This document shows, in pieces, positions 1 through 8,285 of a stretch of DNA of 17,414 bases. The stretch is from contig PMBV01000051.1 in the NCBI GenBank assembly GCA_003153055.1, positions 1-17,414 on the forward strand. Direction: 5' to 3'. Made by a program: the position numbers and the translations under genes. Each line of letters opens with the position of its first letter. Position 1 is the first letter of the stretch. This DNA is from Myxococcales bacterium (GTDB lineage Bacteria; Myxococcota; Myxococcia; Myxococcales; Myxococcaceae). The notes beneath the pieces are model-generated. The model did not search any database, was not told the origin of the DNA, and saw nothing but the letters and a program-made list of their open reading frames with translations.

Positions 1-264
1 CACCGTCTTGCGCTGGAGCGCTTGGTGGAGGGGCCCGAGCCACCGGCTCGCTTCGCCCAGCACCTTGGCCGCCTCGGTGCGGCTTCCCCACGCCAGGCAC
101 TGAGCGTCGGAGAAGCTCGAGCGAAACGCCTCCCTGAGCTTTGGCTCGAGGGCCGGCAGTTGGCCCAGGACCTTCACCGCGGCGCTCTCGGGCCGCTTCG
201 AGGCCGGTGCCTTGGACGCCCGGGTGCTCTTCCTGCGCTTCGCTAAGGGTTTCTTCGCGGCCAT
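1..264 (-). CDS. Unrecognised protein with basic N-terminus, partial (runs off left edge)
   Basis: An open minus-strand frame starts at an ATG (complement of 262-264) and stays open for 88 codons to the window edge, so only the N-terminus is visible. A strong ribosome binding site, AGGAGGGG, lies just upstream of the ATG (about 268-277) and fixes the start. The first 25 or so residues are rich in Lys, Arg, Ala and Ser (begins MAAKKPLAKRRKS), like a disordered basic tail. From about residue 30 the sequence turns into an Ala/Leu/Glu-rich, probably helical region. No signal peptide is seen, so it is probably cytoplasmic. It lies 49 bp downstream of the beta-barrel gene on the same strand and could be cotranscribed. 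I do not recognise the family. The basic tail could bind nucleic acid, but that is a guess. Confidence 0.75.
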   Translation of the reverse strand, partial: MAAKKPLAKRRKSTRASKAPASKRPESAAVKVLGQLPALEPKLREAFRSSFSDAQCLAWGSRTEAAKVLGEASRWLGPLHQALQRKTV

Positions 265-313
265 GGACCCCTCCTGTGCCCCGAGAAGGTACTGGCACCT
301 GGGCCCGATGCAA

Positions 314-1045
314 CTACTCGAAGTCGGCGGCGAGCGTTAACTTGACGATGATCTTCTCGTCGCCCACGAAGCCATAGCCCACGCCCGCGTTGACCTCGAA
401 GGCCGTGCGCCCCAGTTTCCATTCCGCGTCGACGACGCCGAAGAGGCGCTGTGCCGACTGCTTCACCGGCCCTCCCACGAGGTCGGGGGCGAAGGCGCCA
501 AAATACTCGGCGCCCAGCATGAGCGCCGGAATCACCTTGACGCCCACCTTGGCCGCCGGCTCGAGGCTGTAGCGTCCGCCCGACTGGCCGGAGAGCTCCA
601 GCTCCACGATGGGGTTGAAGGAGAGGTAGAGGTGCTCGAAGTCGGCGTCGATGATCGGCCGCAACTCCGTGGCAGCCCCCTCGGTAGCGGGGAAGCCACC
701 GAAGGAGAGCTCGGTGTTCAAGGAGAGCCCCAGGACACCGCCGAGTCGCTCAGGCCATCGCACCTTGAGGCGCGCCTTGACGCCAGCGAAGTCGTAGTGG
801 CCGTCTGCCGAGAGGATCGTCTGAAAGTAGCCACCCACCTCGCACCATGAAGCGAGCCCCACGTGCGGCTCGAGGGTCAGGTGGCTGACACCAGCCGAGG
901 CTCCTTTGGCCACGTGGTTGGCGTGGAGCTCGAGGCCGAACACTCCTTTGGCCGCGACGTCGGAGTTGTAGACCTGGATCTCATAGGCGTCCTGGGCGAC
1001 CGAGCTCGTCGCCACGAGCGCCACTACCAGACCGAGGTGTCGCAC
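314..1045 (-). CDS. Probable outer-membrane beta-barrel protein, hypothetical
   Basis: 243 residues from a GTG start. The open frame continues far upstream, but no in-frame ATG, GTG or TTG lies between this GTG and the repeat tract upstream, and the GTG begins a plausible short signal peptide (RHLGLVVALVATSSVA, cleavage near S15-V16-A17). GAAGAAG a few bases before the GTG is a weak ribosome binding site. The mature protein alternates hydrophobic and polar residues in short Gly-bounded stretches (for example about 34-41, 105-115, 138-150, 165-185, 203-243), as expected of a small beta-barrel, and ends in a beta-strand-like KLTLAADFE. The opening EIQVYNSDVAAKG-FGLELHANHV resembles, from memory, a hypothetical outer-membrane protein family common in Myxococcota. 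No substrate can be assigned. The gene follows two envelope lipoproteins after 137 bp that hold a G-rich repeat and no clear promoter, so cotranscription is possible. Confidence 0.8.
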   Translation of the reverse strand: MRHLGLVVALVATSSVAQDAYEIQVYNSDVAAKGVFGLELHANHVAKGASAGVSHLTLEPHVGLASWCEVGGYFQTILSADGHYDFAGVKARLKVRWPERLGGVLGLSLNTELSFGGFPATEGAATELRPIIDADFEHLYLSFNPIVELELSGQSGGRYSLEPAAKVGVKVIPALMLGAEYFGAFAPDLVGGPVKQSAQRLFGVVDAEWKLGRTAFEVNAGVGYGFVGDEKIIVKLTLAADFE

Positions 1046-1087
1046 CCGTGCTTCTTCACGCTCGCGGACGACGGAAGCAAGCCGATC

Positions 1088-1161
1088 GTCCCCGTCCTCG
1101 TCCCCGTGTGCGTCCCCGTCCCCGTCCCCGCCAACGCACCCGAACCCGAACCCGAACCCGG
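1088..1161 (-). repeat. Intergenic G-rich simple repeats with G-quadruplex motif
   Basis: Two short tandem tracts fill most of the gap between the 1144-residue lipoprotein gene and the beta-barrel gene. On the minus strand (the sense strand of both genes), 1139-1159 reads (GGGTTC)3-GGG, a textbook three-tetrad G-quadruplex motif with three-base loops. About 1088-1130 then reads as imperfect GGGGAC hexamers, interrupted by CACAC and GAGGAC variants. A small GGCT/AGCC stem with a 4-base loop (1160-1171) sits between the stop codon and the first tract. It is too weak to call a terminator. The motif would be present in the RNA if the lipoprotein transcript reads through. Confidence 0.85.
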
Positions 1162-1182
1162 CTGTTAAGCCCTCGAACCAAT

Positions 1183-4100
1183 TCAGTTCGGGAGGCACGC
1201 CCCGTTCGCATCGCAAGTGGACCCCGGCGCACACCCGGGCGCGCAAGACCACAGGGTAAGTACGTTCGCCGACGCCCCGCGGGAGCCCGCCGTGCCGCTC
1301 GACGACGACGCCCCCGGCGACGAGCCACCTTCGCCGCCCGCGCCGCCGGTATCCACGGTCGTGGGAGTGAGGAAGGTGTTCGTCGCGGAGAGCCCGCTCA
1401 CCTGCACGTTGAAGCCCAGGACGCCGAAGGAAGCCCCTCCCGCGCCACCTCCGCCACCGCCTCCAGGGCCCCCGTTTCCACCTTCGCCGCCCTTGCCACC
1501 CACCGAGCTGCTCCAGAGGTGTGAAAGCCCACCGAAGCCTCCCGCCCCCCCGAGTCCTCCAGCCCCGCCGAAGCCGCCGCCTCCGCCGTTCCCTCCAAGC
1601 CCTCGCTGGATCCGGTTTCCGACGAGCGTCGGCAGCGCTGCCCCTGAAGACGTGGAGACGATGAAGAGCCCCAGCGAGGCGCCTCCGCCCCCACCCGCGA
1701 GCCCTCCGGTGCCGCCACAGCCTCCGGCCGCGCCGCCGCCTCCGGTCGCGCCGATCTGCCAGCCCAGGCACCCGCCCGCGGTGTACTTGGCCACGCCGCC
1801 TCCGGCGCCTCCACCCCCTCCGCCTTCGGCCGCGAGTCCGGGCGCGCCGACCGATGCGCCGACCGGCGCCGCCACCCACTTCCCGGCCGACACGCTGCCG
1901 TACCGAGAACGCGACAGGGCCCCGGCCCCACCGAGGCCCCCAGCGCCATCGGGACCCGGCTTGCCGTCTTCGCCGTCGTGCTGCTGGATGCTCATCGGGA
2001 AGCCAGACTCGGTGACGTGGCTGCAGGTTTGACCCGACTGAAGATCGTAGCTCCAGTCCCACCCGCCGCGCCCGTTCTTCGAGCCGGGCCCGGGCGCGAC
2101 GAACGCTTGCTGTTGTCCCAGGTTGCCCTGGAAAGTGTACACGGGACAGACGACGTCGCCACCCCGGGCTCCGCCGGCGGTGCACTGGGGGTTCGATCCA
2201 CCGGCCCCGCCGCTCCTTTGATCACTCACCCCACAGCTCCCATTGAAGTACTCGCTGTTCGTCCCTCTCGTGCCGTCGAGCGCGGTGGACGCCTGGCGGC
2301 CGAAGCCCTGAGTCCCCGTGGGCCCTCGCCCCCCGCTGGCACCGTGGCCGGCCACGACATCGCAGCTCTCGAGGACGAAGCCCTGGCCCACGTCCTTCAG
2401 GTACACGGCGATCGACGGCTCACCCGGGGCCCCTTGGGCCGGAGCGACCGCCACGTCCCAGCCGACGATGGTGAAGCCCGCCACCACGGTCTCGACGACC
2501 CCCGTCCCCAGCGCCTCGGCGTGGAGGGCGGCGAGCGCGCCCCCGGCCGGCTGAACCCCCACGAGCTGCGTCGGGTGTACCTTCGGATCGCGCTTGAGAA
2601 AGTCCTGAGAGTAGCCCCCGAAGAGCTTGGCCCCCTCGAACAACCGCACGTTCTCTCGGTACAGCCCCTGGGCCACCAGCACGTAGCGCCTGGCCTGGGC
2701 CTGCATCGCCGAGAGCCCGGCGGTGATGGTGTTCAACGGGGCGGTTCGGCTTCCGTTGCCACCAGCGGGGGCGTTGGCGGAGACGAAGATGGCATCGGCC
2801 AACACACCGTCGATGCCGTCGCAGTTCTCGTCGACCCACGAGGGGCCCCCGGTGCTCGACGGGGCTCGGTCGGGCAGATCGGTCGCGAGGTTCCCCAGCA
2901 CCCGCCGGCACTCGCAGCCGTCCGCGGTCTCGCCGTCGACGTCGACCCACTCGTAGCTCGTGCCACCGACCGTCTCGGTGAGGCAGGGCCCCATCGTGCA
3001 GAGCGGGAAGGCCTTCGCCACGTCGCACACCCCGGTGGTGTGCTGGAGCGTCGGCGAGAAGTACTTGGTGCAGTCGTTGTTGCAGAAGCCGCAGTGCAGA
3101 ACCGTGTCGTACTTCCCAGTCACCTGGTTCTTGAAGCCCTCGTCAATCTGCCCATTGCAGTTGTTGTCCCGGCCGTCGCAAATCTCCGGGTTGTAGCTCG
3201 CCACGTCACAGGCGGCCCAGCTCGGCCCGAGGCCCGTCGCCTGGCACGTCTCGAAGCCCCGGCAGACCTCGAAGGCACAGCTGCGCGTCGCCCCCAACGT
3301 CACCGCCTTGCAACTGCACGTGCCGGTGACCGGCGTGCACTGGGCGGCGCCACCGTCGACGGGGCCGCAGACGTAGCCTCCCGGGCACCCCGGAGCGTAG
3401 GCGCTGGTAGGCCCGCAGTCGCGGCCGCACACCCGGGCGCCGTCGACGGTGAGACACCGGCTGTTGGGGCCCACGCAGTCGGAGTCAGAGGCGCACGCCC
3501 GGCACAGCGTGTCGGGCAACTCGAGACACATGCGACCATCGTCAAAGGGAAAATAGCCGGCCGAGCATTGGGTGACGCGACAGCGGGGGGTCGTCGGCGA
3601 GGTGTCGCAGCTCACCGTCACCGCGTGGGCGATGGATGTAGCGCAGTCGTTGCCGCAGCTCCCACAGGCCTGCACCGTCACGTAGCGACCCGCCGAGTCG
3701 ACGAAGGGGTCGTCGACCTTCCCGTTGCAGTCGTCGTCCTGGCCGTTGCACACCTCTGCCTCGGGAGGTCGGGCGGCGCAGACGAGCCCCGCTGACGCCA
3801 GGCACACCTGCGGTCCGGTGCAGGTGATGGACCCCACCGTCTTGGTGCAGGTGGGCGGAGTGAAGTCGTCGACCTTGCCGTTGCAGTCGTCGTCCACGCC
3901 GTTGCAGGTCTCAGCCAGCGCCGGCGGCGCACTGCACGAGGTGAAGCCTCCGTCAAGCTGGCAAACCTGGTTCCCTGGGCAGGCGCCGAAGGCGTTCGGC
4001 ACACCCCGGCACGCCTTCATCAACCCCAGCGTCTCAACCACGCAGTCGCACGTCTTCGCCTCGGGTACACACTGCTTTCCGCCGCTCGGCACCGCGCGAC

Positions 4101-4617
4101 AGGCGTACAGGGGCGGGCACCCCTCGACGGTGCAGTCGCGGCCGCAGAAGCGCCCACCGTCGAGGGAGAGACACTCGTCGGCTCCCGAGGCCCCACACCC
4201 GGCGTTGGCCACGCAAGCCTGGCACAGGAAGGGCTGAGGCACGGCGCACAGCGCCACCCGCTGGCCACCATCTGGCCTCCGCGGATCGACGAGGCCCTTG
4301 CAGCCGTACGACGACGGACAGCCGGCGTCGGCGCCATCGCACGCCCGGGAGCAGAACGCGCCGCTCGGGCCCCCCAGGCAGAAGGACGATTGGCACTCCG
4401 CTCCGGCGTCGCACGGCTCCCCGAAGCGCTTGCCGCCCGGCCCACCGTCGGCGAGCTCCAGCACCCGGCACTCCTGATCGACGCACTGGAGCCCCTCTGG
4501 ACAGTCGGCGTCGAAGACGCACGTCTGCACCCGGGGGAAGACCACCGTTCGCCCGCACGAGAGGCCGAGCCCGAGCATCAGGAGCGCCAGTACGGTTTGC
4601 ACCTTTCGCCACGTCAT
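1183..4617 (-). CDS. MopE-motif Cys-rich lipoprotein with beta-helix-like segment and Gly-rich tail (paralog 2)
   Basis: 1144 residues. The second of two adjacent ATGs (4620 and 4617) is preferred because AGGGG lies 6 bases before it. The N-terminus has a hydrophobic core and a cysteine at C21 (LGLGLSC), a lipobox-like site that is non-canonical at -3, so lipidation is likely but not certain. Residues about 30-600 are very Cys-rich. MopE-type motifs C-N/D-G-x-D-D/N-D/N-C-N-G-x-x-D-D/E occur near 238-251, 290-303 and 480-493, with a shortened VDENCDGIDG near 595-604. These match the predicted metal-binding motif family named after MopE of Methylococcus. Residues about 610-760 (GNGSRTAPLNTI, ...AQGLYRENV, LFGGYS) resemble a right-handed beta-helix entry region. 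About 925-1095 is a GGxGG-rich low-complexity tail, capped by a Cys-rich end (CAPGCAPGSTC). The gene starts 9 bp after the stop of its paralog and is probably translated from the same mRNA. It is predicted to be on the cell surface or in the periplasm. Ligand and function are unknown. Confidence 0.88.
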   Translation of the reverse strand: MTWRKVQTVLALLMLGLGLSCGRTVVFPRVQTCVFDADCPEGLQCVDQECRVLELADGGPGGKRFGEPCDAGAECQSSFCLGGPSGAFCSRACDGADAGCPSSYGCKGLVDPRRPDGGQRVALCAVPQPFLCQACVANAGCGASGADECLSLDGGRFCGRDCTVEGCPPLYACRAVPSGGKQCVPEAKTCDCVVETLGLMKACRGVPNAFGACPGNQVCQLDGGFTSCSAPPALAETCNGVDDDCNGKVDDFTPPTCTKTVGSITCTGPQVCLASAGLVCAARPPEAEVCNGQDDDCNGKVDDPFVDSAGRYVTVQACGSCGNDCATSIAHAVTVSCDTSPTTPRCRVTQCSAGYFPFDDGRMCLELPDTLCRACASDSDCVGPNSRCLTVDGARVCGRDCGPTSAYAPGCPGGYVCGPVDGGAAQCTPVTGTCSCKAVTLGATRSCAFEVCRGFETCQATGLGPSWAACDVASYNPEICDGRDNNCNGQIDEGFKNQVTGKYDTVLHCGFCNNDCTKYFSPTLQHTTGVCDVAKAFPLCTMGPCLTETVGGTSYEWVDVDGETADGCECRRVLGNLATDLPDRAPSSTGGPSWVDENCDGIDGVLADAIFVSANAPAGGNGSRTAPLNTITAGLSAMQAQARRYVLVAQGLYRENVRLFEGAKLFGGYSQDFLKRDPKVHPTQLVGVQPAGGALAALHAEALGTGVVETVVAGFTIVGWDVAVAPAQGAPGEPSIAVYLKDVGQGFVLESCDVVAGHGASGGRGPTGTQGFGRQASTALDGTRGTNSEYFNGSCGVSDQRSGGAGGSNPQCTAGGARGGDVVCPVYTFQGNLGQQQAFVAPGPGSKNGRGGWDWSYDLQSGQTCSHVTESGFPMSIQQHDGEDGKPGPDGAGGLGGAGALSRSRYGSVSAGKWVAAPVGASVGAPGLAAEGGGGGGAGGGVAKYTAGGCLGWQIGATGGGGAAGGCGGTGGLAGGGGGASLGLFIVSTSSGAALPTLVGNRIQRGLGGNGGGGGFGGAGGLGGAGGFGGLSHLWSSSVGGKGGEGGNGGPGGGGGGGAGGASFGVLGFNVQVSGLSATNTFLTPTTVDTGGAGGEGGSSPGASSSSGTAGSRGASANVLTLWSCAPGCAPGSTCDANGACLPN

Positions 4618-4626
4618 CATGTGCCC

Positions 4627-7600
4627 CTAGAAGGTCTGAAACGGCGCGACCACGCCCGCCGCTCCGCTGGTGCCGCCGAACGATGCCCCGGCCGGGCTGG
4701 CTCCGCCGCTCCCGCCCAACCCGCCTGGGCTGACCGGCGCCGGTGCCACCAGGTTGCGGGAGTCATAGCCGGCGGACCCAATGCTCTCGCCTGCCACGGC
4801 GAACACGCTGCCGCCGCAGCCGCCGCCTCCGCCCGAGCCGGCGCCACCATTGCCCCCTCGACCGCCCGAACCACCTGGGCCCGCGCACCAGGCGACGGAG
4901 TTGTTCTGGCCGCCACGGCCTCCTGGCCCGCCAAGGCCTCCGTAGCCTCCCGCCCCGCCGGCGCCGCCTCGGCCCCCGAAGCCGAGGTCGATGAGGTTGC
5001 CCTGAATGGTGGGCTTGGCCCCGACGACGAAGATGCCAATGGAGGCGCCGCCGCCGGCCGACCCGAGGCCGCGCCCACCGCCACAGCCGGCCGCGCCACC
5101 GCCGCCGCCCGTACCGCCCAAGTCACCGACGAGGTGCCCGATGGTGCAGGAAGAGGAGTTGTCGTTGCGAACGCACCCACCGGCACCGCCACCGCCACCG
5201 CCTCTCCCGGCCGAGCCCGCGGTGCCAGCCGTGCCCGCCAGGGTGACCCATTCGCCGCCGATGATGACCCCCACGGGCGCGCGGCACCCCACGCCGCCTG
5301 AGGCGGGCGCTCCGTCGGCGCCGTTCTGCGCCGCCCCGCCCGAGAGCCCCTCGCTGGGGACCGTGCAGTCGTACTTGCAGAAGGCGTCTTGGTTCGCGCC
5401 CACGGCGTGAGCGTAGGCCGCGTTGGAGCCACCCCTGCCGTTGCCGCTGGCCGTCGAGGTGTAGTCTTGAGGGTCCCTCGCCAGCGTCGAGCCGCCACCT
5501 GGGTTCCCGGCCGTGCCCGAGGAACAGCTGCCGTTGGTCGCCGCGACCCCACCTAACTGAGACTCGCCGGAGCAATTGGTCGTGGCACACTCTCGGGCTG
5601 CCCGCCCGTCGCTGCCCGCGCCTCCGTTGCCTCCGGCCACGCCCGGCAGCGCGGGGACCGCGTCCCCTCCCCGCCCTCCGACGACGTGGTTGTTCTGTAT
5701 GACGAGCCCTGGCGACCCGCGCACGTACACCGCGTACGAGCTCCGCGCCGCGTCTCCCGGGTTGGCGAGGGACACCACGTCGTACCCGCGAATGGTGAAG
5801 CCGGCCAGCACGGTGCGGCCGTTGAGACCTTCGGCGTTCACCGTGCCCCGGGGCCCCGTCGGGCTGGGCTCGGGCGCCTCGAGGAGCGTGGGGTAGAGCA
5901 CCACGTCGCGGTTGGCGAAGTCGGGGGCATAGCCGCCATGGAGCGACACGCCGTCGCGCAGCACCACCTGCTCGACGTAGCTGCCCTGCGCCACGAGAAT
6001 GGCCGAATTCACCCCGACCCTGAAGGCCGCCATGGCCTCAGCCACCGTGCGGTACGGCGCGGCCCGGGTGCCCCGGCTGTCGGGTGACAGGGCCCAGACG
6101 TACAGGGCCGTGTTGGCGTTCCCGTCGACGCCGTCGCAGTTCCGATCGACCGCGGGGATGCCGGGGGTGGGGTAGGTCGCCGAGAGATCCGGTTGATCAT
6201 CGGTATTGAGGGCGGCGCACTCACAGCCGTTGGTCGCCTCTCGATCCGCGTCGACGAACTGGTAGACGACTTGGCAGGTCTTCTGGGGCCCGCACGACGA
6301 CGGCGCGCCGTGCACCGCCTGGCAGTCGGCGTCGGTCGCGCAGGCGGCGGCGGCGCAGAAGGCCCCTCCGACGCAGGTCTGATCCGCCGGGCAATCGACT
6401 GGCGTGGCGCAACGCTGAACGCACTGGTGGTAGGTCGAGTGGCAGGTGCGAGCCCCCCCACAGTCGGCATCGACGCGGCAGGCGCCTCCGCCCGGCACCG
6501 CCTCGGTCGTGCAGGCCACAATCTCGCAGCCGGGCCCCTGGCTTCCGACACGGCAGCCACCCACCGCGTGCTGAATGACAGCGCTCCACCGGGCGGTGCA
6601 GTCGGTGCTGCAGGTGCCGCAGTGCTGATCCGTGTCGTAGGTGCCGCTGTCCTGGGTGTTGACGAAGCCGTCATCGACCACGCCGTCGCAGTCGTTGTCG
6701 CGGCCGTCGCAGAGCTCGAGCGTCGTGCGCGAGGTGTCGCAGCGCCCGTAGCCCACTCCGTCGCAGACCTGCTCGCCCACGCAGGTCGCGGTGGCGCTCG
6801 ACACGAAGCAGCCGCGGGTGAAGCCGACGCGCGCCGAGGTGCACAGGCACGACTGGCCCTGAGGCCTGCAGAGGCGCTGACCGCTGACGAGCTCGCAGGT
6901 CGAGCCGGTCGGGCAGCAGTCCTTCTCTCCCAGCTGGCCGTGGCAGCCCAGGGTGGGCGAGCCAGGGTCGCAGGACTGAGCGCAGAAGCGCCCTGGGTCG
7001 GTGCCCATGACAACGCAGCTGTCGCCTGGCACCAGGCAGTCGGCCGTTGCGGTGCACGGGCGGCACTGGGAGGAGACGGCGGCCTCGCACACCACTGGCG
7101 AGGCGGCGGGCGACGGGTAGAAGCCAGGAGCGCAGCGCTGGGGCACGCAGACGCGCTCGCCGTTCCGCAGCTCGCAGGTGGCGGCTCCGTCGGGCACCAC
7201 GCCGGCGTCGGCCCACAGGTGGCTCAGCACCGCGAAGCAATCGGTGGCGCAGCTCCCACAGGCTCGGGCAGTGAAATAATGGCCCAAGGAATCGAGCAGC
7301 CCGTCATCGACCACGCCGTTGCAGTTGTCGTCGACGCCGTTGCAAATCTCGGCTCTGGGCTGAGGGGCCGAGCAGCTGAAGGCCGCCCCGCCGTCGGGGA
7401 GCGGCGCGCAGGACCACTTTCCGACGCAGGCCGTGCCCCGGCGACAGTCGGGGTAGCCCGAGATGCCGGAGGTGACGAGATCCGGGTCCGCCTGATCGAC
7501 CAGCCCATCGCAGTCGTTATCGATGCCGTCGCACACCTCGGGCGAGGCCGTCGGCGCGTCGCAGGCGTTCCAGGCCCCCGAGGCCAGACAGCGCTCCACG

Positions 7601-8235
7601 CCCCAGCAGGTGCCCTTCGAGGCGGCGCGCTTGCACGAGCGGGTCAGCCCAGTCGAAGCAGCGCTGCACTCGCAGGTGCCGGCGTTGGGAATGCATTGCC
7701 GGGCCACCGAGCCGTCGAGTGACACCGCCCGGCAGGAGTACCCGTCGGGGCAGTGGTTGGTGAGCAGGCAGTCTCGAGCACAGAATTTCCCGGTTCCCAT
7801 GCCGCCCAAGCACCGGTCGCCCACGGTGTTGCAATCGGAGTCGGTGGCGCAGCCGAGGCACAGGGAGCGAATGGGGGGGGTACAGAGGTACGTTCCCGGA
7901 GCCGCCGCCTTGCACTCCCAGCCCTTGGAGCAGGCGTAGCCGCCGTCGGCCGAGCACGCCGCGCTGCACACCCGCCCGTTTCCCGGCCCTTGTGGCAGAC
8001 ACGGCCCAAACCGGCACACGGTGTCGTCGACGCACGGCCAGCCCTGCTCTCCGATACCGGCATCGGGAATCTGGAAGCACCGGCCGTCGACGCAGTCGAG
8101 CCCGTCGGCGCAGTCGGACTTCGTCTGGCACTCGCAGGTTCCGTCGATGAGACAGTCGGGCTCGTGCGCCGACTCGAAGCACGCCCCCAGCACCGACATG
8201 GTGAGGAGCGCGACGTACGTTCGAGGGCTGGGCAT
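4627..8235 (-). CDS. MopE-motif Cys-rich lipoprotein with beta-helix-like segment and Gly-rich tail (paralog 1)
   Basis: 1202 residues. The frame is open as far as 8733, but that extension runs antisense through the stress-protein gene. The ATG at 8235 gives a clean lipoprotein signal, MPSPRTYVALLTMSVLGAC, with canonical lipobox LGAC and C19 as the lipidated residue. The ribosome binding site is weak (AAGGAC, about 13 bases upstream). Domain order: Cys-rich modules about 28-670; MopE-type motifs near 235-247, 298-312 and 509-522, plus VDRNCDGVDG near 696-705; a beta-helix-like segment about 710-850 (RGTRAAPYRTV, LVAQGSYVEQV, SLHGGYAPDF, TVLAGFTIRGYDV); and a Gly-rich low-complexity tail about 860-1200 ending in VVAPFQTF. 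Domain order matches the next gene closely, so the pair arose by tandem duplication. It is first in the minus-strand unit, with a plausible promoter at 8286-8314. MopE-type motifs are predicted metal binders. The metal and the biological role here are unknown. Confidence 0.88.
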   Translation of the reverse strand: MPSPRTYVALLTMSVLGACFESAHEPDCLIDGTCECQTKSDCADGLDCVDGRCFQIPDAGIGEQGWPCVDDTVCRFGPCLPQGPGNGRVCSAACSADGGYACSKGWECKAAAPGTYLCTPPIRSLCLGCATDSDCNTVGDRCLGGMGTGKFCARDCLLTNHCPDGYSCRAVSLDGSVARQCIPNAGTCECSAASTGLTRSCKRAASKGTCWGVERCLASGAWNACDAPTASPEVCDGIDNDCDGLVDQADPDLVTSGISGYPDCRRGTACVGKWSCAPLPDGGAAFSCSAPQPRAEICNGVDDNCNGVVDDGLLDSLGHYFTARACGSCATDCFAVLSHLWADAGVVPDGAATCELRNGERVCVPQRCAPGFYPSPAASPVVCEAAVSSQCRPCTATADCLVPGDSCVVMGTDPGRFCAQSCDPGSPTLGCHGQLGEKDCCPTGSTCELVSGQRLCRPQGQSCLCTSARVGFTRGCFVSSATATCVGEQVCDGVGYGRCDTSRTTLELCDGRDNDCDGVVDDGFVNTQDSGTYDTDQHCGTCSTDCTARWSAVIQHAVGGCRVGSQGPGCEIVACTTEAVPGGGACRVDADCGGARTCHSTYHQCVQRCATPVDCPADQTCVGGAFCAAAACATDADCQAVHGAPSSCGPQKTCQVVYQFVDADREATNGCECAALNTDDQPDLSATYPTPGIPAVDRNCDGVDGNANTALYVWALSPDSRGTRAAPYRTVAEAMAAFRVGVNSAILVAQGSYVEQVVLRDGVSLHGGYAPDFANRDVVLYPTLLEAPEPSPTGPRGTVNAEGLNGRTVLAGFTIRGYDVVSLANPGDAARSSYAVYVRGSPGLVIQNNHVVGGRGGDAVPALPGVAGGNGGAGSDGRAARECATTNCSGESQLGGVAATNGSCSSGTAGNPGGGSTLARDPQDYTSTASGNGRGGSNAAYAHAVGANQDAFCKYDCTVPSEGLSGGAAQNGADGAPASGGVGCRAPVGVIIGGEWVTLAGTAGTAGSAGRGGGGGGAGGCVRNDNSSSCTIGHLVGDLGGTGGGGGAAGCGGGRGLGSAGGGASIGIFVVGAKPTIQGNLIDLGFGGRGGAGGAGGYGGLGGPGGRGGQNNSVAWCAGPGGSGGRGGNGGAGSGGGGGCGGSVFAVAGESIGSAGYDSRNLVAPAPVSPGGLGGSGGASPAGASFGGTSGAAGVVAPFQTF

Positions 8236-8258
8236 GGTGAGGACTCGGTCCTTGAGGT

Positions 8259-8280
8259 GGCGTGGACCACGCCGTGTGGT
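8259..8280. promoter_or_regulatory. Palindrome in lipoprotein 5' leader (possible operator or RNA hairpin)
   Basis: GGCGTGG-A-CCACGCC at 8259-8273 is a perfect inverted repeat with 7-bp arms and a single central base. An overlapping second inverted repeat, ACCAC-N5-GTGGT, spans 8266-8280. The site lies about 24 bp before the lipoprotein ATG and just downstream of the transcription start predicted from the -10 at 8286-8291. It could be a repressor operator or form a leader hairpin in the RNA. Its function is inferred from position only. Confidence 0.4.
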
Positions 8281-8285
8281 GGAGC

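Noticed and set aside
1139..1159. Telomere or chromosome-end sequence
   Set aside because: Only three and a half units are present, between ordinary bacterial genes. The resemblance is compositional.
1160..1171. Intrinsic terminator after the lipoprotein gene (GGCT-GTTA-AGCC)
   Set aside because: The stem is only 4 bp and no T-run follows on either strand.
1260..1845. Collagen-like repeat in the Gly-rich tail
   Set aside because: Glycine runs such as GGGGGGAGG do not keep the strict G-x-y period, and proline is scarce. It is better described as Gly-rich low complexity.
1046..2185. Upstream extension of the beta-barrel frame to 623 residues
   Set aside because: The extension is Arg/Gly-rich, runs through the G-rich repeat and the lipoprotein gene on the same strand in another frame, and would bury the signal peptide. 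The GTG at 1045 fits far better.
1978..3795. Plus-strand open frame of 605 codons
   Set aside because: It is antisense to the Cys-rich lipoprotein. Long antisense frames are expected in very GC-rich coding DNA. The translation has no domain or signal, and the opposite strand has clear motifs.
6193..7722. Plus-strand open frame of 509 codons
   Set aside because: Same reason: an Ala/Gly/Arg-rich shadow of the MopE-motif region on the minus strand.
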